A model generated the notes under the pieces. That model was not told the origin of the DNA and searched no databases. It saw nothing but the letters and a program-made list of their open reading frames with translations. The position numbers were made by a program, and so were the translations under genes. This document shows, one piece after another, positions 1-7,776 of a stretch of 64,000 nt of DNA. Within the stretch, counting starts at the first letter, position 1. Each line of letters starts with the position of its first letter. The stretch is from Promethearchaeota archaeon (lineage in GTDB: Archaea; Asgardarchaeota; Lokiarchaeia; Sigyniarchaeales; SOKP01): assembly GCA_019058245.1 (NCBI GenBank), contig JAHPZJ010000006.1:96457-160456 (forward strand). The letters are read 5' to 3'.

Positions 1-1784
1 TGTATTCGACACCATATTGGTCAAATCTTTCATATCAGGATTTATGCACAGAACTTCATTTCAAGAAAGAACTTGATCAATACGATGATCCTGACCATGT
101 TCCTGAGAAAGCTATATGGGAAAGTCTTGAAGATAGGATCTCTGGTTTTCTTAGTGAGCAAGAGGCTCCTGATGACATAATAGAATCATGCTTAAAGAAA
201 ATAGTACCCTATATTGAAAAAGTATTACAGGAGATTGATTTAGCTAATAGTGCTAAAGATTTATTTGAAGGAAGAACGGTAACGCCTAGAGTATTATTAA
301 TTAATGACATAATAAATTGCCCAGATTCTGACGCTCTCAAGATGGTAACGCTTTTACCAGCCCCCATGAAAGCATTAGCTTTATTGTTGGCTGATCATCC
401 TGATGACCATCCAGGAGGGAGATTATATGAAATAAATGGTAATTGGCTTTCACATCAATTCCTTTCTATTGGTTTAACTAGATCAGGTGATATAAAAGAT
501 ATAGGTTCTATTTTACCAATTATTGCTAGGACTAATAGATGGGAAATTAATGATTTTAATAATCTCGGTATTGAGATTACTCAAAGCGAATTGAATTCTC
601 TTAAAAAACATGTTAGAGCTACCATATATCAGCATTTATATGATAGAAATACAATAAACCATCAAAATCTCATGTTTGGTTCTTTGACAGAGGTTATATA
701 TAAAACTATAGAATCCGTTCATGTTGCTATAGCTGTCCATGAGGACAATAACTTTATAGGTATTAAAGAGGCTTCTCAAAAAGTTGGAAAAAGACAGTAT
801 ACTGATTATTTAACTCAAGATACATTGTTAGGTTCAAAAACTATTATAGAATTCAGTGACATAATTAAATCATATCTATTGCATAATTTTTATACCGATG
901 GTGATCTATGGACAAGGTTCACAGAAGAAAACTATTATTATATAGACGCGTTAAATGCTCTTGATGAATTGAGCTCTGTTCAGGATATTGTGCGACCTGT
1001 AAGATTGATGCTAAGACAAGCAATAGGTATTGATACGCGAGGTTATTCATTGTTATTCACTAATCCATTGTATAAAGCATGGGACATAATAATGCTATTA
1101 GGAGATTTATTTGGTACTGATGCTCTTTCTTTTGAATCATTAGAAGATCAATTGTTTGATGGAGATGCCAATACTAGACTTTTTCAGCCTAATCATATGG
1201 ATAAGACTAAGAAAGATTCATTGGCGCTTTATGACCAAGTATTGACAAACGACGATTATCATAACACTTACCATACCATGCTAGAAGCTGACCAAAGAGT
1301 ATTAAAAGAAGGATTACGAAAGCTGATCTACTTAGGATGCAAAGGAAGTGGATCTGGACCAAATGGAGAAATCACAGAAGTAGATATTAGAAAAGTTTTT
1401 AGGGGTAAGACATTTTCTGTACTTTCAAGATTAACTGGGGTTCAAGAGACAGATATACCAATTCTAAGACAAGGCAATACTCTTGGTCTTTGGGATGACC
1501 ATTTTGGTAGTCAATCACTTACAGATAAATTAAATATCTTTAATGAAAAATTCCAGGACTTTCGTAGTGAGTATTCAAGGAGTGGAGATCTTAAGCTTGC
1601 ATATATGACTTTATATGATAAGTACCCGATTGCTAAAGTGGCTTTCATGAATAAAGCCGAACTATTTAATAATAAGCTAGGTGCAGCAGCATTACTAGGT
1701 AGAAATATTAGAGGCATCTATCCATTAAATAATTTCATGAGACTATATGAAGCACTCCTCTCAGATATTGTTTTCGCCCCTTAA
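1..1784 (+). CDS. Unknown large protein, 5' end outside the window
   Basis: The reading frame is open from base 3 with no stop, so the gene begins before the window; 593 residues are visible. The internal ATG at 342 is not needed as a start because the upstream codons read as normal protein. The product is soluble, mixed helical and acidic, with no signal peptide, membrane segment or cysteine cluster. I recognise no domain. A glycine-rich stretch (CKGSGSGPNGE) lies in the C-terminal third, followed by a helical region to the end. A zinc-ribbon gene follows 35 bases later on the same strand and could be cotranscribed. Function unknown; an Asgard-specific family is possible but not shown. Confidence 0.75.
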   Translation, partial: YSTPYWSNLSYQDLCTELHFKKELDQYDDPDHVPEKAIWESLEDRISGFLSEQEAPDDIIESCLKKIVPYIEKVLQEIDLANSAKDLFEGRTVTPRVLLINDIINCPDSDALKMVTLLPAPMKALALLLADHPDDHPGGRLYEINGNWLSHQFLSIGLTRSGDIKDIGSILPIIARTNRWEINDFNNLGIEITQSELNSLKKHVRATIYQHLYDRNTINHQNLMFGSLTEVIYKTIESVHVAIAVHEDNNFIGIKEASQKVGKRQYTDYLTQDTLLGSKTIIEFSDIIKSYLLHNFYTDGDLWTRFTEENYYYIDALNALDELSSVQDIVRPVRLMLRQAIGIDTRGYSLLFTNPLYKAWDIIMLLGDLFGTDALSFESLEDQLFDGDANTRLFQPNHMDKTKKDSLALYDQVLTNDDYHNTYHTMLEADQRVLKEGLRKLIYLGCKGSGSGPNGEITEVDIRKVFRGKTFSVLSRLTGVQETDIPILRQGNTLGLWDDHFGSQSLTDKLNIFNEKFQDFRSEYSRSGDLKLAYMTLYDKYPIAKVAFMNKAELFNNKLGAAALLGRNIRGIYPLNNFMRLYEALLSDIVFAP

Positions 1785-1819
1785 TTTTATTTAAACATTA
1801 AATTATCCATTATTTTATT

Positions 1820-2176
1820 ATGAAAAGAAAAGAGAAAAGATTAATAGCACTTAAAGACCCTAAATTACGCAAAATAAGAACGGAATTAAGGAATTTATTA
1901 CGACAAGCCTATGAGGATCATTATAATCGGTTCTTTGAGAAAAGAAAGACGATTCGCAATGATAAGACCATAAGTGAGGAGGAGAAAAAAATAAGACTTC
2001 AACAACTTTACCAAGAGAGTGAGAAATTGAAATTTGCTTATACTCACTCTGTGATAGGTTGCCGTCTATGTGGTAGAAGAGATCTTGACCTAATATATAA
2101 TCCTATTTTAAATAAGTGGTATTGTGAGAGTTGTTATGAATTTAATCGGAAAGGGCACGAAGAGTTATATCCTTAA
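1820..2176 (+). CDS. Small basic protein with C-terminal zinc ribbon
   Basis: 118 residues. The N-terminal two thirds are lysine- and arginine-rich and strongly helical, probably a coiled coil. The C-terminus carries two CxxC knuckles (CRLCGRRD and CESCYEF) about 20 residues apart, a typical zinc ribbon. This combination suggests nucleic-acid or ribosome contact, but no family is recognised. It starts 35 bases after the preceding unknown gene and ends 13 bases before the convergent LSm gene. The ATG at 1820 is the only reasonable start; no clear Shine-Dalgarno sequence precedes it. Confidence 0.7.
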   Translation: MKRKEKRLIALKDPKLRKIRTELRNLLRQAYEDHYNRFFEKRKTIRNDKTISEEEKKIRLQQLYQESEKLKFAYTHSVIGCRLCGRRDLDLIYNPILNKWYCESCYEFNRKGHEELYP

Positions 2177-2189
2177 TTTGTAAGAGAAG

Positions 2190-2453
2190 TTATGTAATTT
2201 GGCTGGCATCAGGTTTTATGAATAAGAGGTTATTCCCACGTATAAATATCTCATTGTATTTAGCCACAGGCGTACCCTCAAGCAATTCAGTAGCCGATTC
2301 AAGAATCATGTTCATGTAAGCGTCGATCTCCTTTAATAATCCCCTATATTCAGTTCCGTCTTTTAATCTAAGTAAGATTATTGAGTTTTGGGCAGCCTGA
2401 AGGATGGATAGAGGATTTTTTGATTTTTGTTGTTGATCGTTTCGGTTTGACAT
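2190..2453 (-). CDS. Sm-like archaeal protein (LSm/SmAP)
   Basis: 87 residues, normal for an archaeal Sm protein. The Sm1 motif (LRLKDGTEYRGLLKEID, then the conserved D/N region AYMNMIL) and the Sm2 motif (IFIRGNNLLFI) are both present with the expected spacing. The protein should form a heptameric ring that binds U-rich RNA and works in RNA processing or stability. The N-terminal 15 residues are polar and rich in Q, K and N and probably disordered. It is transcribed alone, convergent with the zinc-ribbon gene at 1820..2176. The family call is secure; which SmAP paralogue it is cannot be said. Confidence 0.93.
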   Translation of the reverse strand: MSNRNDQQQKSKNPLSILQAAQNSIILLRLKDGTEYRGLLKEIDAYMNMILESATELLEGTPVAKYNEIFIRGNNLLFIKPDASQIT

Positions 2454-2564
2454 TTTTAATTCTTAAATTACTAAAATAATTATAATATTTATAGAAAAGA
2501 TAATTTAAAGATAGCATTTTTTGAATTAAAACCTTACGACATTATAAATACAAGATAAAATGCT

Positions 2565-3188
2565 TTGGTTATCATATTGGAAAAATCCCTTAAAAATCAT
2601 GATAAAAAGAAAAGGATTATAGATAAATACAATTCAACGTCATTTTTTTATGATAAAAGATACAGAGCAATACAAACAGAAAAATTTGAAATTGTCTTCA
2701 GTAATTACAAAATAAATGATAAACGTATTTTAGATATGGGGTGCGGTACCGGGTTACTTTTTGAACATATTTTAAAGTTGATATCAGATAAGGGAACAAT
2801 AAGATATAATTATGTGGCATTAGATATTTCTTGGAATATGTTATTGGAATTTAAAGCAAAAGTTAATATGAGGAAGGGGAAAAAGAAACCATTGAACTTA
2901 ATTCTTTCCGATATAGAATTTTTACCTTTTAGGAGAAATATCTTTGATTCAATTTTTTCACTTACAGCATTCCAAAATTTACCGAATTTTAAAAACGGAA
3001 TTGAAGAATTATATATGGTAAGTAGATATAATGCTGATTTCAAATTTTCAATACTAAAGAAAAATATAGAGATAAAAAAATTAATAGGTATATTAAAATC
3101 TAAAATTGAAGATTTGAAGCTTATAGATAGAGACAAATTGGAAGATATAGTGATTCAGGGAAAAATCTTAAAAGATAAACAATTTTGA
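2565..3188 (+). CDS. SAM-dependent class I methyltransferase
   Basis: 207 residues starting at TTG 2565; no ATG lies near the start of the conserved part. Motif I is clear (ILDMGCGTGLLFEHIL), followed by the acidic end of strand 2 (VALDISWNML) and a motif IV-like segment (FDSIFSLTAFQNLP), the layout of UbiE/Coq5-like methyltransferases. Substrate unknown. It is convergent with the Rio2 gene, ending 2 bases from it. The C-terminus is short and lysine-rich. Fold and SAM use are well supported; no biological role can be assigned. Confidence 0.8.
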   Translation: MVIILEKSLKNHDKKKRIIDKYNSTSFFYDKRYRAIQTEKFEIVFSNYKINDKRILDMGCGTGLLFEHILKLISDKGTIRYNYVALDISWNMLLEFKAKVNMRKGKKKPLNLILSDIEFLPFRRNIFDSIFSLTAFQNLPNFKNGIEELYMVSRYNADFKFSILKKNIEIKKLIGILKSKIEDLKLIDRDKLEDIVIQGKILKDKQF

Positions 3189-3190
3189 TT

Positions 3191-4069
3191 TCAACTTTTA
3201 TAAAATGAATTAAGAATCTCATCTACATTACTTTCAATTTTATACTTCTTTCTAAAATAAGAGCAGATATTTTGAATATCTCTTTCTAATAAAGAAGCAG
3301 CATTAGGGTGATCTACTGGAACCCACTGCAACCAATCAATTAGTAATATATTACCCTTTTCATCTATAACAATGTTAAATTCACCCAAATCACCATGTAT
3401 CATTTCAGCTTTTTTATAGATTATTTTTAATTGTTTGATAATTTTATTAAAAATCTTAATAGGATTTTTAATACTTTTATAGTAAACTAATTCTTTTCCT
3501 CTCAAATATGACATAATAATTATATGTCTATTATAAGCAATTGGTTTTGGTGTATTTAGCTTAAGTGTAGAGATTTTTTTAAGAGCTTCATATTCTTTTT
3601 TTGCTGCAAGTCTGTTAATATAAAGCCATGATAAATGCCCTCGTTCTCCTATAAGATCTCTTAATTGTTTAATATTTTTAAAACTGGTCCTTCCCATTCG
3701 GTAAATTTTAGCAGCATAAATATCTCCATCATCATTCATACAGCTATAGACATCTGACTCTTTACCTTTACCTATTAATGGCCCCAACTGACTTATAATG
3801 TTCTGTTCGACTAATGTATGCAAAGCAAGGAGATCATATGCTTTGGAGTTGAGTGTGTAAGCGATTTCATGCTTAGAAGCGTCTCTAATTATTAATCCAA
3901 GTTTATGGACTTTTTTCAGACGAAAGAGTGTTTCTTCCATCTTGTATCTTGAATAAAATTTGATATTATTTACTGTAACATACTCAGATCTTTTCATTCC
4001 AATTTCAATTGCCATTAGTATCCTGAGATCTTCCTTTTCCAATTTAGTAAGAAGGTTTGCTACTTTCAC
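3191..4069 (-). CDS. rio2: Rio2-type serine kinase/ATPase
   Basis: 292 residues. The N-terminal ~90 residues form a winged-helix domain typical of Rio2, followed by the RIO kinase fold: P-loop-like GKGKESDVYSC, ATP-binding lysine in YAAKIYR, catalytic loop HGDLGEFN with D227, and metal-binding D245 in LLIDWLQW. Rio2 is an atypical kinase/ATPase that acts in 40S/30S-type small ribosomal subunit maturation in eukaryotes and archaea. Length and domain order match the archaeal family. The ATG start lies 11 bases after the end of the next gene upstream (4081..4863) on the same strand, so the two may share a transcript. Confidence 0.93.
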   Translation of the reverse strand: MKVANLLTKLEKEDLRILMAIEIGMKRSEYVTVNNIKFYSRYKMEETLFRLKKVHKLGLIIRDASKHEIAYTLNSKAYDLLALHTLVEQNIISQLGPLIGKGKESDVYSCMNDDGDIYAAKIYRMGRTSFKNIKQLRDLIGERGHLSWLYINRLAAKKEYEALKKISTLKLNTPKPIAYNRHIIIMSYLRGKELVYYKSIKNPIKIFNKIIKQLKIIYKKAEMIHGDLGEFNIVIDEKGNILLIDWLQWVPVDHPNAASLLERDIQNICSYFRKKYKIESNVDEILNSFYKS

Positions 4070-4080
4070 ACCTTTTTCAG

Positions 4081-4863
4081 CTAAAAAATGAATTTTCGAT
4101 AAGTCTTGAAAAAAGTTATTAATTTATATATATTTGGGATTTCATAAATCAGTATGGTTATTAAGATTATCAGTAAAAAGATGAAAATATCCTGTTGTAA
4201 TATATAGTAAATGGTTAGAGTTGAACCTTCTTGAAATAGAAATAAAAAAATCCCTTGATTTAAGTATATTAATAACCCAATTGAGATGATGAGCCCGTTT
4301 AAAGAAAAAATTATAACTTGATTTTCATATTCAATAATTCCAATTATTAAATTTAAAGAAAAAAAGAATAATATGATCAAATTAATTAACCATGAAGTAT
4401 CAATCCAAAAATCATAGACAGAACTTTGTACTTCATAAGTTCCATTAGATATATTCCAAGTTAACGCCGAGCTTAAAAATATGAACAATAGTATTGGTAA
4501 AAATATAGAAATTATGATTGAAATACTATAAATTCTAATAGTCGTGAACCTGCTGAATCTCAATATGCTTTCATCTCCCGCTTTGACAGATTCTAGCAAT
4601 AAATTAACCTTATTTTGAATATCAAGAGGAAAATTACTCTTAGTCATAATAAGTTGGAGGTTTAAAGTAGAAAAATTAGAGATCAATTCTTTAATCTGTT
4701 TATATCCCCTTCTAATTTTTTCTTTATTGCTTTTTGGACCACTCCAAAAATAGATAATTTCGTTTTCTTCATCTAAAATTGTACAAATATCATGAGCTAG
4801 TAAAGTATTTTCTTCTTCTAACCACTGAGATTTATCCTCATTAAATATAAAGGTTCTAATCAT
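4081..4863 (-). CDS. Membrane protein with N-terminal gelsolin-like domain
   Basis: 260 residues. Residues ~1-90 are soluble and resemble one gelsolin repeat: a DICTILDEE strand, then IIYFWSGPKSNKEKIRRG, matching the family pattern of aspartate-hydrophobic strand, YxWxG turn and charged helix. Residues ~105-260 are very hydrophobic, with about five membrane segments (around 105-130, 155-175, 180-200, 205-215 and 228-245) and a short basic tail. This would place an actin- or calcium-binding type domain at the cytoplasmic face of a membrane. Gelsolin-domain proteins are known in Asgard archaea, and a lokiactin-type gene lies elsewhere in this window. The gelsolin call rests on motif reading only and could be wrong. 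Confidence 0.6.
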   Translation of the reverse strand: MIRTFIFNEDKSQWLEEENTLLAHDICTILDEENEIIYFWSGPKSNKEKIRRGYKQIKELISNFSTLNLQLIMTKSNFPLDIQNKVNLLLESVKAGDESILRFSRFTTIRIYSISIIISIFLPILLFIFLSSALTWNISNGTYEVQSSVYDFWIDTSWLINLIILFFFSLNLIIGIIEYENQVIIFSLNGLIISIGLLIYLNQGIFLFLFQEGSTLTIYYILQQDIFIFLLIILITILIYEIPNIYKLITFFKTYRKFIF

Positions 4864-4965
4864 TAAACCACTAGTTAATTTAAAAGGAATTAACTTTTAA
4901 TTTTTTCTAAAAACAATTAGAAAATACTTAATAATTGAAAAAAAAAAAGAAAATGAGATATATAT

Positions 4966-5856
4966 TTAGTTTTGGCATTCTATTCTTCTTTTTATATCTT
5001 TCCACATGTTATCTATATAAACTTTATATACTTTAATTTGTTGTTGAGTCATCTCACTAAATCTTTTTTGAGCTTTGAGATATTCTTCTATAGGTTTACG
5101 CTTTAAAGGATCTAAATATCTGCTGCTTGGTTTTGATAGTTTAAATATACCATTTTCAATTTCATATAAGATCCAAAAACCTGTTTGTACTGCTAACCGT
5201 CCAATTGATATTGTATCTTTAGGATCATAACCCCATCCAGGTGGACAAGGAGATAATATATGAAAATACTTTGAGCCATGAATAGTTCGTGCTTTTTTAA
5301 ATTTTTCAAATAAATCTAAAGGATAAGATGCAATGCCAGTTGCAATATATGGGATTCCATGAGCTTCTAATATTTTTGGCATATCTTTTTTATGACTTAA
5401 TTTGCCTTCAGGTGTAGTGGTCGTTTTAACTCCATATGGAGTTGATCCACTCCGCTGAACACCCGTATTCATATAGGCTTCATTATCATAACAAGCATAT
5501 ATAAAGTTTGTCCCTCTTTCAACAGCTCCACTCAGAGCTTGTATTCCTATATCGGTTGTACCTCCATCTCCAGCAAAAGCGAGAACTGTAATTTCATTTT
5601 CTAAGCCTTTATCTTCTAAGGAAGCTACTATTCCTGATGCTGAAGCCCCTGTGGTTGCAAAAGGTGTATGATACACACTAACTTTCGTGGAACAGAATCC
5701 CTGCATACCATGTAAAACTGTTAAACAAGATGCTGGTACAGTTACAAGTGTTTTTGCACCTAATGCTTTTAATGCAATTCTATATATTAATGCCATACCA
5801 CATCCTGCACATGCACGAGTACCAGGATAAATAAATTCCTCTTCAGGAAGATCCAT
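4966..5856 (-). CDS. porB: 2-oxoacid:ferredoxin oxidoreductase beta subunit
   Basis: 296 residues, the usual size of the archaeal PorB/VorB subunit that binds thiamine diphosphate and one 4Fe-4S cluster. Visible marks are the N-terminal CAGCGMAL cysteine pair, the TPP-binding FAGDGGTTDIG motif with DNEAYMNTG downstream, and a later cysteine in SPCPPGWG. The enzyme oxidises pyruvate (or a related 2-oxoacid) to the acyl-CoA, passing electrons to ferredoxin. It follows porA by 18 bases in porD-porA-porB. Pyruvate is the likeliest substrate by resemblance, but branched-chain 2-oxoacids cannot be excluded. Confidence 0.93.
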   Translation of the reverse strand: MDLPEEEFIYPGTRACAGCGMALIYRIALKALGAKTLVTVPASCLTVLHGMQGFCSTKVSVYHTPFATTGASASGIVASLEDKGLENEITVLAFAGDGGTTDIGIQALSGAVERGTNFIYACYDNEAYMNTGVQRSGSTPYGVKTTTTPEGKLSHKKDMPKILEAHGIPYIATGIASYPLDLFEKFKKARTIHGSKYFHILSPCPPGWGYDPKDTISIGRLAVQTGFWILYEIENGIFKLSKPSSRYLDPLKRKPIEEYLKAQKRFSEMTQQQIKVYKVYIDNMWKDIKRRIECQN

Positions 5857-5874
5857 AACATTTACTATTATTTT

Positions 5875-7167
5875 TCACCTACTATCAAAATAATTAGATT
5901 CATCATAATCATTCAGTTCATCTAGGCTTAAACCCAAAAAATCTGTTTTATTTGTAAATATGCCTTGCTTGAATTGATTTAAAGCTTTATGAACTCCAGA
6001 AATAATATGTTCTGTTTTTACATCTCTACCCCCTAAACCGACAATAAACCCCTTAATATTTGGTTTCTTTTTTAAACTATAAAGTGCCGCTTTTAATTCA
6101 TAAGATAAAACACCTTCATATCCATATCCAATATCTCTATCAAACACAATAATATTTTCTTTATCCTTAAAGAAATCCCTTAAATCTTCATATGGATATG
6201 GTCTAAATAATTTAAGACTTACTATTCCAATTTTTAGTCCTTCTGCTCTTAGTTTTTTAATTGCAACTCTAGCTTGAGAAGCAACTGAACCCATAGCATA
6301 GATGATTGTATCAGCATCCTCCGTTTGAATAATTTTATATATTCCATTTCCATATGATCTCCCAAATTTTTTAGTAAACTCATCATGGACTTCTTTAATG
6401 ATATCAATTGAATTTTCCAAGGACCTTTGAAGGGCATATCTAAATTCATAATAACCTGGGGCTGTTCCTTCTATTCGTTTAATAATATTAGGAGTAGTAA
6501 CTGGATCTATACCTTTTATTGTTGAAATATTAGATAAATTAATATGATGATTTATAGGGGGTAAAAATTCATCAACTTCTTCTTGATTTTCAAGTTTAAC
6601 TGGCATCATTGTATGACTAAGTATATATCCATCATAAGCAACAATAGAAGGAAGAAAAACGCGAGAATTTTCAGCAATTTTGAATGCTTGAAGATTAGTA
6701 TCATAGATTTCTTGGTTATTTTCACACATATACTGAATCCAACCAACATCTCTTATTGTAATAAAATCAGAGTGATCTGTCCAAACGGACCAAGGTGCAC
6801 CTAAGGATCTTGTCGCTAAATTAATTATAATAGGCAATCTATTCCCAGCAGCCCATGGTAACATTTCATACATTAATTCCAAACCGTGAGCAGAAGTTGC
6901 TGTGCCAACTCGTGAACCTGTTGCAGAAGCTGCACAGCATACTGCTAAGGCTGAATGTTCAGATTCTACTTTAACAAACCTAGCATTTAACTTCCCATTT
7001 GCTATAAATTCAGCAATTTTTTCAACTACGGGACTCTGAGGTGTAATTGGATAAGCAGAGACAACACCAACTCTAGCCTGTCTAAAAGCATGTGCAGCTG
7101 CATGATTTCCTGTTATTATTTTTATGTCATTATCTATATTAGTCTTTTGGTTTTCAATTAGACTCAT
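5875..7167 (-). CDS. porA: 2-oxoacid:ferredoxin oxidoreductase alpha subunit
   Basis: 430 residues from the ATG at 7167. A longer frame exists upstream, but this ATG follows a strong GGAGGTG ribosome-binding site and overlaps the porD stop by one base (TAATG), so it is preferred. The N-terminal pyrimidine-binding domain has VVSAYPITPQSPVVEKIAEF and the conserved VESEHSAL segment; the C-terminal transketolase-like domain (GSVASQARVAIKKL, then IVFDRDIGYGYEG) is complete. With PorB it forms the TPP-dependent catalytic core that converts 2-oxoacid and CoA to acyl-CoA. Confidence 0.93.
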   Translation of the reverse strand: MSLIENQKTNIDNDIKIITGNHAAAHAFRQARVGVVSAYPITPQSPVVEKIAEFIANGKLNARFVKVESEHSALAVCCAASATGSRVGTATSAHGLELMYEMLPWAAGNRLPIIINLATRSLGAPWSVWTDHSDFITIRDVGWIQYMCENNQEIYDTNLQAFKIAENSRVFLPSIVAYDGYILSHTMMPVKLENQEEVDEFLPPINHHINLSNISTIKGIDPVTTPNIIKRIEGTAPGYYEFRYALQRSLENSIDIIKEVHDEFTKKFGRSYGNGIYKIIQTEDADTIIYAMGSVASQARVAIKKLRAEGLKIGIVSLKLFRPYPYEDLRDFFKDKENIIVFDRDIGYGYEGVLSYELKAALYSLKKKPNIKGFIVGLGGRDVKTEHIISGVHKALNQFKQGIFTNKTDFLGLSLDELNDYDESNYFDSR

Positions 7168-7463
7168 TAATATTTCACCTCCTCCATAGTAATCGCGTTT
7201 ACGGGACATTCTTCCATACATATACCACATCCTTTACAATGAATTAAATCTATTTGAGGAGGGATAGTTCTCGTTACAACCGCTTCAGGGCAATAAAGCC
7301 AGCAATTAAAACAACTAGATTTTCCAGATTTTGCAGGGATGCATGTATTTAAATCAATATGTGGCTTTTTTGAGCTCCAAGTTCCAGTCTTACCTGCTTC
7401 TCCTAATACAGGTTTTTGAACAGAACCTAAAATCTTTTGGTAATCTTTTTTTGAGTTTTTCAT
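7167..7463 (-). CDS. porD: 2-oxoacid:ferredoxin oxidoreductase delta (ferredoxin) subunit
   Basis: 98 residues with two 4Fe-4S sites. The second is canonical (CKGCGICMEECPVNAI); the first is the atypical PorD form with a longer gap (CIPAKSGKSSCFNCWLYCP). It carries electrons from the TPP centre towards soluble ferredoxin. It is the first gene of porD-porA-porB and its stop overlaps the porA start by one base, implying translational coupling. Length and motif spacing are normal for archaeal PorD. Confidence 0.93.
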   Translation of the reverse strand: MKNSKKDYQKILGSVQKPVLGEAGKTGTWSSKKPHIDLNTCIPAKSGKSSCFNCWLYCPEAVVTRTIPPQIDLIHCKGCGICMEECPVNAITMEEVKY

Positions 7464-7776
7464 TATTTCACTAAAAAAAGCTATATATCTATATCTGTAT
7501 GAAATACAACATACTTAAGTTTTTAATTCTTATCATTTCTAAAAATAAAAGAAAAAGTATTATTTCACTAATTCTATTAAGAATTATATTAGATATTTTA
7601 TTCAAATAAAGTCATATTAGAAAGAAAAACTTTTTTTCTGAATTGTAAAAATTAAATACTAAATTTTTCATTAGGTTTATAGAAAAAATTAAAGCTCTAG
7701 AGATTCCAATGAAATAAATTGGAATAATATGTTTTTTATCGAAACAGCTTAGAAAACTTATAAGGTATGTAAAAAA
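7464..7776. other. Intergenic region between divergent porD and histidine kinase
   Basis: 313 AT-rich bases that must hold the promoter of the por genes (minus strand) and of the kinase (plus strand). The only clear structure is the inverted repeat at 7703..7725, listed separately. I see no small ORF or RNA gene. Confidence 0.6.
7703..7725. promoter_or_regulatory. Inverted repeat upstream of the histidine kinase
   Basis: A perfect 8-base inverted repeat, ATTCCAAT and ATTGGAAT with a 7-base spacer, ends 51 bases before the GTG start of the kinase. Its size and position fit a dimeric regulator site; a hairpin in the leader is also possible. Confidence 0.4.

Noticed and set aside
7168..7230. 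Longer porA start
   Set aside because: This would overlap porD by 64 bases; the ATG at 7167 with GGAGGTG and TAATG overlap is better.
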